From: Pycnopodia helianthoides
Taxonomy: Eukaryota; Echinodermata; Asteroidea; Forcipulatida; Asteriidae
DNA: 64,000 nt
Assembly (NCBI GenBank): GCA_032158295.1
Contig: CM063259.1
Location: 389,501-453,500 of the forward strand
Direction: 5' to 3'
Made by a program: the position numbers and the translations under genes. Shown here piece by piece: positions 47,245 to 61,000 of the stretch (position 1 is its first letter; every line of letters begins with the position of its first letter). The notes beneath the pieces were generated by a model, which saw only the letters and a program-made list of their open reading frames with translations, did no database searches and was not told the DNA's origin.

Positions 47245-50200
47245 TCATTCTTTCTTTATGGAATTACCAAGAACCATTGTAGTCAGACCTGAGAAGAGTC
47301 TACTCAAATCCACCTCAGAGTACTTGCTCTGTCTCAGTTTCTTGTCTAAGAAGTTCCGTAGTCGGGCGTAGTTTTCAAGATGATCCCTCACCGCAACGCT
47401 GGCAAAACCTTAGGGTCGAGGAAAAGATAGTTGTTAATAGTAAATAGATCAGACTGTTTTGATCAAAAAGTTTGAAATTTAGGAACATAATTTTGAAAAT
47501 CCATGAGATTGGGAGGAGATGAACTTACTCTTTTCACTTTCTGACAGTTTCTTGATAGCTCTGTCGACGTCAAATATGGACTGGAAGAAGGACAGCTGAT
47601 AGTAAAGAGACTTGTCCGTGTACTACAAAGAACAAAATCAAAACTATTTTGATCAGAGGGGGAAATATCTTGAAAACAAAAGTTCACACACTAAACTAGA
47701 CAATGTTGCAAACGAAACGATGTTAACCCAGTGATGTCCGGCCTGAATTGTTAAAACATCTGAACTTGAATGTCAACTTCAGCACAGTCTCCCTCAAAGC
47801 AACTGAAACTTCATCAGTCTAGATGTCTCACCTCTGGTTTCAAAACAGCCCGTTGACACACTGGACAGATGAAGCCTTGCCGTTGGGGATTCAGAGGGGT
47901 TCTCCTAGTCTTGTGTGCACATGACATATCCTCACACACCATCCACCCCTGAAAAAAGAATAGCATTCACTCATTATGTCCAAAATATAATGTGCAATGA
48001 AGAAAGAATCAATTTACAGGTGTAGTCTACTTCCAGACCTTGCTTTAATTTGTCCTCTTGAATAATTGACTGGCATAGTCTGCTCTTTGTATGGATAGCC
48101 AGCACAAATTGTTACAAGCACTCTAAGTAAAAATACTCACAAAACTCTAACATTTGTTTCTGTCACATCATGAAATTGAAATAACATATTTAGTAAGTTG
48201 TTAGTTTTTGACTAACCCACCTAAGAATCAAATATAATGCAATACAATACAATAAGATTTCAGAGTCCCTGTATGGGAAATATCTGTGGCCTTTTACATC
48301 AAAACACACAACAGTAAACACTGAAAATACAAACGATACGGTACATAAGTAAAATAGTAGGCCTACAATAAAAGTACAGTTAAAAAGTAAACCCTAGAAA
48401 GATAAAAAAGCAGATAGTAAAATAAATACACTATACATCAATAATTATTCAGAATTCTGCAGTAAGCAGAGTCCATAAAATTGGTCCCCGAAGACAAGAT
48501 CATATCCTTCAAGTAGCAAAAAAAAAAAGTCAAAACAATCTGGCGTGCGGAGAAGCAAACCATATAAGTTTGGCTAAGTTTGTCATTTTTCAATTGGTTT
48601 AATAGGCAAGTAGGTACTCACATGAATCCACGCTAAGTTAATAGCTAATGCACACCTATGAAAAAAAAAACATGCATAGCTTCCAAAACAAACGGCATTA
48701 TAGAAAAAAATACCTCTGGCATGAACAGCGCCCTCAACTGATCACCGTTAAAGCTTCAACCAATCAGCTCACTAAACTCACCGCATAATATCTCTGTATG
48801 TATCCCCTGATGAGCAGGTTGAGTCGATTACTCATGAGTCTCCAGTGATTGGATAAGACGTTCTTACACTCAGGGTTTGCACACTCGGCCAATGCACACC
48901 TTACTAGCTTGTCCTGCAGTAGCAAATTAATTCTCATCAGAAATGTCTGAAAATTACTTGTTTTTTTTTTTCAGGTATTTTTTTGTGCATACAATAAAAC
49001 TTTAGACAGAATATCAAGGTGTATGGTGGACTGGTCTAGTTCACCAGCTTCAATTGCTATTTGAAACTGTTCAAACATCAAATGATCGCACACAGCCTCT
49101 CTTGTGCAAGACTACACAAGCGTGTTTCAAGACGAATACTGGGGCATTATAAATGCTCATTATTATTATAAAAACTTACCCCTCCAGTGAAGACGCTGTC
49201 GATAATATTCTCTTTGCCGCATCCAGGGCTTGGGCAGACAAATTTGAAGCGGTCAGCATCTTTGTATTTCTCGTCATCCGCCATGGCTGCATCGCCTCCC
49301 AGCATGGCGTCAGCTTCATCGTTATGCTGGCGCACCGCATGACGGTAACCGGCCGGGTCGAGTCCTATTATTGATACATGAACATTGTTAAAATAAAAAT
49401 ATAATATTGGCAAGCTTGGATTAGTTTCAATCTTGTGCCTCCACCAGTTCTATTGCTCCTTGGGTGGTCCAGAAATTTAAATCTGTTGGGTGTTGCTTCA
49501 ATTCTACAAGCATCCTCAGCATCTTTCAGCTATTTCTCTGTAATCTAAAAACATCAGCACCAGAAACACACAGGACCTACAGCTTTACATATATACAGGC
49601 AAGGTTTCAGCCATGATTTGATAAAAGGGCGACAGAATTTGCGTGAAAAAAGTTTCCATTCCTTGAGTTTTGACCATCCAAAAAAGTTTTCTCACCAAGA
49701 CACTCAGCGATTCGGGCAGCATCCGTGCCTTCGATGGGGTCACAAAGACGAGACACGACCGGATGAACCTGATGCGCTAGGTAGTACTTGTAGTCAATCT
49801 TCAAGTGGTCTTGTTTCTGGACTTCATCTGGGTGGTATGCACGCTGACTAGCTGGCAACACAGAGCCATCCTATGAGGGGAATAAAGAAGCGACAGTTTT
49901 AAATGCAAGACCAATATTCGTGGCGTTGGTTACCACAGAATTCTTAGGACTCCATAGGGTCAACATTCTGCTGTCCACAAGCGCAGTAGTGTGGTTTAGA
50001 GCCCTGTATTTGTAATGATTGCCATCTATATATATTCGGTTTGCGGTAACACCATGTGTAAAAAATATCTACTTGCTGTGTAGATTTGTTCTTTAGAGAA
50101 CTTGTCTTGCTATTTATTCTACTACCGCGGAGTAGATTTTCGGAATTCGGGAGACTTCTCAGTTCTGAAAAGAACTGTCCTGCTTATTAACTACTACCTG

Positions 50201-52027
50201 GGCGGGAGGTAGGAAATCGGCCTGGACTACTACTTTAGCTTTGTGGTCGGGGGGACTTCTCGTAATTAACTGCACTGCCGCGGAGTGAGTTCTTTTGGTC
50301 TTAACGTTTCGACTAGCTTGCTCTAGTCATCGACATCTTGTCACCGCTACTCAAGCCAAACCTTCCACCACCATTCACTGCAACAATTGAACACACTCCA
50401 GCCAGCAGCCAACTCCCATGCATCACACCGGTCAAGAACAGCTTAGATCCTTCCCACCCAAATGTGCATTCCCCAAACCTTACAGTCTAGCATTCTCCTG
50501 AAGACGAGCAGAGTATACTGTTCGAAAAGTCGAGACCACAACCGCTCTTTTCAGAGCCAACACTCCTCCCAAAGGAGATTTACACATGGTTGTACCAGAA
50601 AGTTTACTAGTTATAGTTACTTCTTATTCGTAGTTTACTAAAACCTTTCAATCAAAATACCAAGAGCAAAATTTCAAATAAATATAAATTTAAATACTAC
50701 TTACTCCAGACAGACGTAAAAAGAAGAAGTCTGAATTCAATTGAAAGTCTGAAGTGTCTCATGCCAGTAATTTTATCAACTCACCTCACAGATGATATAA
50801 GATACAGTATCCCCAGCTCCTACTTTCTTCCCTCCTTGGCTGTTGAGCCAAAGAGCACGTGGACATGGGGAAGGCTCTTCTTGTCTGGGTAGTCTTGAGG
50901 AGCTTTCGTCAGACTCTGCAGATTTCAGACAGCCACAGTATATAAGCATTAATGGAGATTAAACTTACAATGAAACATCTGTTAACATGAAGGCTGATCA
51001 CAAACATCATTTGCTGGACATGCTAAGAAAAAATATCACATTTGGCTGGTAATTGAGCCCGTGAGACTGACCTTGTTAATTTCATACATCTCCAGAGGTA
51101 CTTCATTATTCCTGACCTTCTCGCCGACCTCGATCAGCTTAGAATGAATGTTCTCCACGATGGTTTCCCTCAGGTCAGCTGACAAGATCTGACCAATCAC
51201 ATAGCTGCAAATAATATATTTTATATTCAACTATTCATGGTACCTCAGTGTAATAACTAAAGTTGACACTGGTGACTTTCAAGTCAAAATTAGAAGAGAA
51301 GTTAACATAATATTATAAGAAAGAGAAACAGTGAAAACAGAAAAACCTGTTCAAGATGGCTTTCTACATCATCTTACCTATATTTTTACCTGTAATATTG
51401 TATTTTTAAGTCACAAGTATTAATAAAGTATTTTTGAAAAGACACTATAACTATAACTTTTGATCATTTCCAATCACATGCCATACCATAATACTAGAAC
51501 CTTAAATTGTTTTGCTTATCAAATCAGATAAAATTATAAAGAACAAATTAAATCTAAATAACTTCATCAAGATTAGGTCAAAGGTTAGTCTTACTTTCCA
51601 GCTTCTTTTGCCAACTCGCTCCAATCTCTGCGGACAATGTCCAGACCCTTCAATTCTTGCTTGGTAGTAATTTTTCCATCAGGGTGCGCTCAACGGCTAG
51701 TGCTGCATACCTGGTCAAAACAAATTTCTGTTAGGAGGGGTCCGAGCTGAAAATTCTGTCTTATTATGCTTTGAGGGACAAAAAATAATGTTGGCATTTG
51801 TGGTTAGGTTGACCATGTTTTCCTTCTGTCCTTTATAAAAAACTTTTTAAAACACTCCTTTTGGTGAAATGTTGTGTTATTTTTTTTGTTTCTCTTTCAT
51901 AGGCTCTTGGGGGGGGGGGGGGTCGATTTAAATCTTACTTCTTCTTCTTTAACAGCAACATTGACTGGAAGACACCGTCAATGTCAATTTCTAGCAGACG
52001 ATATAACTTGTTCACTTCACCCTTGAC
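47245..52027 (-). CDS. POLA1: POLA1: thumb and C-terminal metal-binding domain exons
   Basis: Ten exons encode the thumb and the C-terminal domain that binds the B subunit. Visible segments are [82 protein letters not shown] and [20 protein letters not shown]. The Cys-rich modules follow: CPSPGC then CALAEC..PEC (first module) and CEDMSC..CPVC (second module). The protein ends LGNSIKKE at the TGA at 47247. Exons 51710-51595 and 50915-50785 each lack one base. The C-terminal helix region ([13 protein letters not shown]) matches the family end, so the 3' end is complete. Confidence 0.93.
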
Positions 52028-55000
52028 CTGGCAGTAAAAATAAAAACAAACAAGAAATCAGATGAGAGTTTACAACCATGCAGTTCAGCCTATCAATTCT
52101 TGGGCGCCACAATTTTACAACAGGACAAAGGTCTGGAATCTAAACGAGTAAAATGATTCTACAAGGCATGTTGTCCAGAACCTGTTGTTGCTTTTGTACA
52201 TGTGAAAGGAAGTGCATCACGGTAGTTGCCTGCCTGTACTACACAATGGAAGGTTTTGGTGGATAAAAAACGTCAGCAAAAACTCGAGTAAAATCTGAAG
52301 TTGTTCCAGGCGTTAAAAAACGTCTACTGGAGTGTAAGTCTGTCCAAAACTTGTTTGCAAGTAATCACATCATCTGACATAAAGTGGTTAATGCTCATAC
52401 CTTGTTACCAACTTTGAAGACCTGATCTAGATCGTTGGTGTTTGTGTTGATCATAATGGAATCTGTATCTCCATAGATTACATCCAAATTCATCTGAAAA
52501 TCAACAAAATCAGACTTTAAAAGAGGCAATTATTATTATTTATTTATTTGACCACAACACAACAACTACAGTTAAAAAATACAAGGCAAATCAAAGGAAT
52601 ATAAAACAAAAACAAAGCAAGAAACATTGACTTAGCCAAGAAACATACAGAAGAATAGCAAAGTACAAAAAATATGATGACAGGATGGTAACAGCAGAAT
52701 AATTATCAATTGGAAAATGAAAAATTAGTGCGACTTTGTAAAAGCGAAAAAAAAAAAAATCGCCAACCACACTTTCTAGTGTTTTTCAGTATTCGACAAA
52801 CATAAAAAAAACAAAGGGGAGGAAATCAGCCGATCAGATAAATGTTCCAAGCCTGTAGGATCGACCTTCCACACTAAAAATCCAACACAATATGGTAAAC
52901 TCAACACCCAATATGTTGGACTCTGACTATGGTGGCATGATCCAACGTCAAGAGTAATCAGAAATCATTCACTACTGTCCTTAGTCCAACAGAATCTAAC
53001 AAACCATGCAATTGAATTTTGAAGAACTAACTGGGAATGGTTAAGCTTCTTTCTAGGAAGCGACCATTTTAATGAAGAGCAAAAGAGAGTTTAGTATCTA
53101 AGAATGACCTGAACATGACAAAAATTCTCAGCGTATTTTATCTTACCTTTTGGACAAGGTCTTTCGTTTGTAAAAGAATCTGAAACAGAGCAACAAATTT
53201 ACAAAATTTTGTCAATTACTATGGTTAAAATCAGTATTATTATGAACTACTTGGGTTTGGATTTTCTACCCAAACGATTTGAGAAATTATTGTTGTTGAT
53301 TGAGTGCACAATCTTTTAAAATCGGGATTCGATGTGTTAACCGTAAAATCAAAGAGTGGGGTAGAATCTTTAGTAAAAAAGTGTTTGTGTTTAGTGGTAT
53401 TATGCAAATTTAGTTTTTGTACAAACTACAAATATTAAGGTTGTTAATGTCTTTTTTTTCATCTTAAAAAGATTTTATTTTAAGACAGATAGGGAGAAAT
53501 ATTTGGGGGAATTGTTCCTTTGATGATACAAGCATGGAACTTGGTGCACAGTCAGAGTATGGCATGAGAAAGATATTTGGCTATAGGGCCATCGCAGATT
53601 TGATTTTTGCAAAAAATATGGGGCAGATTAACAAGCAATTTTTTGTACTGCTGCCATTGCTTGCTGTACAACCTATATTTTTTTTAAAGAAATCTGCGAT
53701 GGCCCTATAACCAAATATCTTTCTTGACTGTGTACTAAATTCCAAGCTTGTATCATCAAAGGCACAATCCCATCATCTACCTGCCATATTGTAGGACATA
53801 GGATTTATACAAATGGAAATTAATGTAAAGATGAATTCAAATTTTCGATGGGAGCCCTGAAGGACACCCAAGTTTACCTCTCTTCCTTTACCAGTCACCA
53901 GCGCAGCTAGGGGCTTAGCATAGAAACGAGAGTGTGAGAAACCAAGGCAACCGTACATACTGTTAGCAGTCAACTTCAAAGCCTTCTGACGAATGTCGTA
54001 CTGTAAGTCAACAGAGATAAAATACACGTAAAGTAAGATTTACAGCGAAGGACTAGGGTTGTGCATCTACCTATACAATTTCCTAAATGGTTAAATGAAT
54101 CTTTTGACTTCCGGTTAACTGTTTCCAATCAGAACTATGAGCTGATCTGAAGCCAATGTTAACACACTTTCTAGGATCTATCAGGATTAAAAACAGAACA
54201 TTACATGTATACCACAAACCACAGGTGTGGTCCTTTAAGAAGCAAAATTTAAAACATCGTGTACAGATTGAAAATAATGTGTTACAGTTCCACCAACAAA
54301 AGGGATGTCAATCATTCTCCCTGGATAGCATCTGGGACTAATAACACTTCCAAGAAAAGGAAGGTCACAATTGTTATTATTTTGTTTTACTGCCGCTTTC
54401 AATTGACTGTTGAAAACGAATTTCTACGGACGGACGGTTTAAACATCCGTAACCTAAAACGAACGCATTCTGTGCCCCAAAAACTTGTTAGAAAGCGCCC
54501 TCACCCATTCTTTGGAAGTGAGTAATTACCTGAAGTTTGAGATCGGCATTGAGGTCTGATTGTTTCATAAGCTGCTTCACTTGTTTACGTCTTTCAACCA
54601 GCCGGCGAATCTCAGTCGGTAAGATTCCAAACTCCACAGATTTCTCTGGAACCTCGGGGATCCACTCTTCATCAGTCTGCAAAACACAAATTAAACTTAG
54701 TAATAATAATGACGAACATCTGCATTAACCCATTTCAAGACAAGTAGCCAGTTCCACACGCCTGTCCTGTCTGCCATTTTGGTCAAAATGTATGCAAAGG
54801 AATTGACTTTCAAAGTTGTAGAAATAGTAGACAAATAATGTGCCAAGGTGTGTTCCAGTCTGTCAGGTCAGTCACGTTGGTCATTCAGATCAGTCAGATC
54901 AGGTCAGTCGATCAGTCAGGTCGGTCAGGTCAGTCACGTTGGTCATTCAGATCAGTCAGATCAGGTCAGTCGGATCAGTCAGGTCAGGTCAGTCGATCAG

Positions 55001-58000
55001 TCAGGTCAGGTCAGTCGATCAGTCAGGTCAGGTCAGTCGATCAGTCAGGTCGGTCGGAAAGGTCAGTCAATCGGTCGGTCAGTCAGTCGGAAAGGTCAGT
55101 CAATAGGTCGGTCAGTCAATCGGTCGGTCAGTCAGTCAAGTCAGATATGAAGATGTTATCATATCTTAAAGATATACGCTTACCGTTTCTTCTGGCTGTG
55201 TTCTATTGATGGTAGTGAAGCAGATATTATACTCTTGTATAATTGACGGATATAGACTGTTGAAGTCCAGCAGTAAAATATACTTGTCATAAAAGCCTGA
55301 ATGAAAAAAGTACACAATTGACAATTTAATTGATTGTCATAATTTCATTGAGACTAAACGATATCATTTTTGTTCAACCCTTAAAATGATTGCAGACCCA
55401 CTGAGAACTACTGGATTCAAAATGGCCTCTCCTTACCAGGTACACTCGATCACGGCTAAGACATCTACCCTACAATACGGGGTTGTGTGTGGCCTGTGGA
55501 TTTTGTTTTCTAGATGACTCAAATCTGCCAACCAAACACTTTTTTGTACACAACCATCATATGGTGCTCCGTACGTGCTTGTAATCTTTCAACTCCAATT
55601 TGAGGGGATTGCATAACAGCAACCTTATTTTATTTTACCTTCATTGGAAAGATCTGATCTTTCTCTTTCCAACCATAGTAAGTTTGGGTATGGAGGGTGA
55701 ACATGGACAAAACTACAGCTCTTTAACAAAATGTCCTTTGTGCTCAGGCTATAGTGCTGTTTTGTGTTACCTTCTAGTCAACTCTAGGGCTCCACTCCAA
55801 AAGTCACCACTTAGGGCTCAAGCAGGTTATACAGTGCTTTTAACACATCAGTGTCAGGTCAAACCAAAATGGTATTGCTTATCACTGATGTGAAATATCA
55901 CATCAATTAATAAGGCCAGTTGGAGTCTTAAGAAAACAATCCTGACCAATCACAGGATATCAATCTTTAGTAATTTTAAAAGATTCAGGTTCAACTGTTA
56001 TAAGAGAAGGGACTCAACACGTACCTCTTTTTGGCTCCAGCACTAAGCCGCCTGTATAGGCTGGTTTCCTTCTTGACTTTGTAGTAGCTGGCCTCTCAGT
56101 CTGGTCATCATCCCCGTCATCATCATGCTGTAAGATTCATCAATAGAAGCATCAATTTCACAAGACTGCTTTTCACAGGCTTCTAATTCAGACAGTTACA
56201 GACCATTGAAAACATTTTCAACTTGATCCATATCTGCCTAACTACAGTATTTCCAGTAGGACACACTAACTTTGGGAAAACTCGTAGATGAACAAGACGT
56301 TAGTGTCTTTCCTCATGCTCTCACTATTAGTGATTTGAGATGGGAAACATGACAAAATATATATCACATTAAAGAGGACAAAGTACTCTTTCCAACAGTA
56401 TACAGCTTGTTACGATAAGTTTACTTGCAAGGCAGTAAATAAAGAATGTTTTTATTGTAATACAGCAATGAGTGCTATATGGGCTTAGGCAGGAACAGTG
56501 TTTAATGTACTGTGACCAGTCAGGCCGATATGTGTTAAAATAAATCAACTTACCGTATTTGCAGTCGGAGTTTTCTTCTTGTATTCTTTGTCTGGACACA
56601 GAAAGTTCTTCTCGAAGAAGGCATGAAGAAGAAGATATTCATTTCTCTCAGATCTGCCTCCCATAAGGGTCCTCGACTAAACACAGAAGGGCAAGAATTT
56701 AGGGAGAGTTCATAATTATTTGTATTATTTCACTTTAAGTTGATTATGTAAGTTCATATGCTGTGGACCCCGGGTCGAATCCCACCTCAGACCGGACCTC
56801 GTATGTGGATTGGGTTTTCAGTCCCTACCTGGATCACCCACAGGATCACCTGCAGGTGTCTGCAGGATCAATCACTGGATCACTCGACTTGCTGGCAACT
56901 CTGGGTGTCTGTAGCAGTGCTCAGCAAGAAGCAAGTATCTCTTAGTGACAAGCCCACAGTATTCAAGACTAGTCTCTGTACTAAACCCAGCCCTAGAGTC
57001 AGTACTTACCATGATATTACCACAGATATTGGTGATCACCCACTGGGTCACCCATGAGTCACCTCACTTGCTGGCAACTCTAGGTGTCTGTAGCAGTGCT
57101 CAGCAAGAAGCAAGTATCTCTTAGTGACAAGCCCACAGTATTCAAGACTAGTCTCTGTACTAAACCCAGCCCTAGAGTCAGTACTTACCATGATATTACA
57201 GCAGATATTGGTGATCAGCCACTGGGTCACCCCACTTGCTGGCAGCTCTGGGTGTCTGTAGCAGTGCCCAGCAAGAAACAAGTATTTATTATCGACAAAC
57301 CCACAGTATTCAAGACTAGTCTCTGTACTAAACCCAGCCCTACAGTCAGTAATTACCATGATATTACCACAGATATTGGTGATCACCCACTGGGTCACCC
57401 ATGAGTCACCTCACTTGCTGGCAACTCTAGGTGTCTGTAGCAGTGCCCAGCAAGAAGCAAATATCTCTTAGCGACAAACCCACAGCATTCTTGACTAGTC
57501 TCTGTACTAAACCCAGCCCTACAGTCAGTACTTACCATGATATTACCGCAGATATTGGTGATCACCCACTGGGTCACCCATGAGTCACCTCACTTGCTGG
57601 CAACTCTAGGTGTCTGTAGCAGTGCCCAGCAAGAAGCAAATATCTCTTAGTGACAAGCCCACAGCATTCTTGACTAGTCTCTGTACTAAACCCAGCCCTA
57701 CAGTCAGTACTTACCATGATATTACCGCAGATATTGGTGATCTGTAAGGATAGGGGGATGACGTTGAGTTCACACATGATGCCCAGAATATACGTCGCAT
57801 CCATCCAGGTATTCTCTATGAAATACATCAACTGACGAGAGGTGCTGAAAAGTTTCAAAAGAAAATTAGGAGTTAGGTTGTACAAAATCCTGACGATAGT
57901 TTGTAGCTGTCTCTTCTTCGATGAGACAAATGTTATGTAAAAAAAAGACCCAGCTGTTTCATAGGTAGGTTTTGTTAAGTCCTCTGACTTGATTATTCAG

Positions 58001-61000
58001 TGTAACTATGTATTTTCTTTAACACAACTTCAAAAGGCAAGCCGCTACAAGCTTTGTCTTGTCATGGACCTTGCCTCCTCCATGTGGTTTTCTTCTCATG
58101 TTATTATTGCTAATCTGTTTGCACTTACTTCTGTGAATTGCTAACGGAAATAAATTTAACGTACAACTGAATTGAACTAGAAAGCAAAACAAGAATATTC
58201 TGGCTAATCAGTAAGACAAGTTGTTCTCCTCTACCTGTACATATTTTTGAATTGTTCAAACGGTATCTGTGTTCTCTCGCTCTTCAGGACCTGCTTTGTC
58301 AACTCGGTGAGGTCGTAACTTTTACATCTCATCAACTCCTTGGCGGAGATCTTGATGTCACAGATGATGCGACCGCATGTTGATTTCTTCTCGGCGAAGG
58401 TTCCACCCTTTCCTCCATAACCACCCTGTATAATTGTAGAGACAGACAATGCAGTATTGTCAATTCATCTTCCAGAAATTCCACTGAGATTAGTCACTTT
58501 AGAGAGTTCTCTATAATGCAAAAAAATAGTTAGTGGCCTGACATTTTGACCCTAGCAGAGTCTTTCTCTTTTAGCCTTTGAGAAAGACTCTGCTTGGGCC
58601 AAAATCTGTTTTTTTTGCATTTATACCATAGGTCCTTTTGGTAGGCAAGCAGTTTACAACAGCTAATTCTATTTTCTCATTTATTCTCAATAATGTCGGT
58701 CAGAGCTCAAAGTTTACATTGGACCACAGGCCCAAGGTCAAAGATTTAATGATTTGAGAAATAGATTACCCATGTATTACTATGCAGTGCGCATTTTAGA
58801 TGACACACGTGTTGTGAGAAGCGCACTACACCCTCAACATATCTTTATATGCAACTTGACTCCCGGAATAGCAGACCACCGGCAAACAGTAGCCGCATAT
58901 GATGTCAGCCAAAGAGGTCAATACACAAACACAGCACAATATTCTTACCGTCAATTTGGGCATAATGGATCTTTTCAGTCGTCCAATTCGAGACCAATGT
59001 GGAACCTTGTTAGCGTTGATCCTGTGTAGCAGGACATCCAAGTCAAAACCAAATATATCATGTCCCTGAAAAGAAAATTAAATCAAATCTAAAATATAAA
59101 ATACCACTTTGAAGAAATAATCTAGGGTCTTTAGTCACTACTTGATTGCGTAGGTTTTTCCTATTTTTTTTTATATAGTTTTTGTCCTACTTCTAAAACT
59201 GACATTTCTTCATACTCTTCTCTACACAGGTATCTTCAGGCCTGCGGGTCACAGTGCTAGTCACTTTTGAGGGTCACTTAGCTTCATTACCCGAAAGGTG
59301 TAATAATTACTGTGGCATTCTGGACACAAATTTTGCATAGCGAGCTGAATTGAAACGAGGTCAACAGCTTGATTTTTTCTTGATGTTTATGTTTAATTTT
59401 AAAAGCTCTACTGTGCAATCTTGGGCATTTTAAATGGTTTTAGTCGATATCTTTATGAATTTGATCAAAACAAATTTTTTCCTCATAAATTTGTTCTTTT
59501 GTTTTATTTTGCGTATCGGCCAAAATTGTGCGGTATTGGCCCAAAATGTGCACATATCAGTCTGATGCGCTAGCTTGTGTACAGGGAGACTCATGCTTAG
59601 TATTTATATATTACTAAGAATAACTTACCACAATGATGTCTGGGTCAATCTTGTGCACTTTGGCCAAGAAGAATCCCAGCAGTGCTCGCTCAGTTGCCAT
59701 GATCTCAACTTTAGATTTCTGAACAAGTAAAGGAAAATTTTTTCCATCATTACAACTAACTTCAAACAAGAACTTGTGTACATGTAATAAGAATATATCA
59801 ACCTGTTTATATCACATTCACTTCAGTATGAGATACAGCAATTTCACAACATGTTTTATTAAGGGATGACAGTCAATCCTAACAAATATGTATAAAACTA
59901 CAATCTAAGTTTTAAGGAGGAATACTTAAATAATGGCATTTCCAACTTTTAGTAACCCCTGGAGTTAGAGATTTCAAGGAACTTTTGGAAACAGAACAAA
60001 AACTCCCTTTCTAGAAGAAATTTATTTCACATGGTTTTCACTCGCAAACTTCTAACATCAAAGGGTAGTTACCTGTTTACTGAGGGCATCTTTGATGTCA
60101 AAGGGAAACACGCAATCACTTGGCTTAGATATGGCTGTTGAGGACAAAGAAGAAATTTATATTAGATAATATTCCTAATAACAATAGCTATGACACTATT
60201 ACACTAATGCAAAAAGTAGTTAATTATTGGCCTGACATTTTGACCCTTGCAGAGTTTGTCTTGAAGGCTAAATGCCAACAGAACACACATAAACAGGTAT
60301 ATGCCTACTGGTGTAACAGAAGCAGTCAAGTGGAAAGAGATAAAGAGAGAGAGGGGCAGACAGCAAACAGGTGGTAAAGGGAAAGGGCTGGTTTAACCAC
60401 AAGAGGTCAGAAACACAAAAGACGCAATCAAAGGTGGAAAGAAAGCGAAAAAAGTATTTAATTATTGGAAAAAGGAGAAGGTAAAGACAAAAAGTTGTAG
60501 TCATTTCCTTCTTGGATGTTCAGACTATTACATCAACAATAGTATACACAACATGAATGCTTATGAGTACAATGCAAGCCTGACACTTCACCTTAATGAG
60601 AGCAAGGCCATTTTCATGTCAAGAACTGTGTGCAGCACACCATGATATGATCACGGGATAGAGTAGAGATGCACAAGTCCTTCAATAGTGGCGAGTTATT
60701 ATTGTTCATGGATTGTGCACAAACCCAAATCCCTGTAAACAATGAAAACTGTGTGGAGCTCAAAGTCTCTCATCGCTGGTGCTGAACTACTTAGGGGGTT
60801 GATTTTGATCAAGTACAGGTTTTGAGAATGATTTTTAGAAAAGACAAATTTTAGCTTACCACATAGATGCTGCTGGAATGGTGGCTTTGGTGGAGCTTTA
60901 TCCATTGGGAACTTGTGGTGTATGAGGGCCGCAATCGCTATCACCTGAAACAAAGGAGGAGCATCTACTTAATTATCGTAGGTATCATTCAGATTCAAAT

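Noticed and set aside
53878..53900. VTGKGRE instead of VTYKGRE in POLA1 as an active-site change
   Set aside because: The residue varies in the family (Asn in yeast, as I recall), so one substitution is not evidence of lost function.
54838..55209. Overlapping reading frames of 88-123 codons rich in SVRSGQS
   Set aside because: They are translations of a stop-free tandem repeat in a POLA1 intron, open in all three frames, with no start context or homology.
57048..57885. Repeated reading frames with ITNICGNIM and [10 protein letters not shown]
   Set aside because: They arise because the exon end and intron start of POLA1 are repeated every 179 bp; only the 57715-57844 part is coding.
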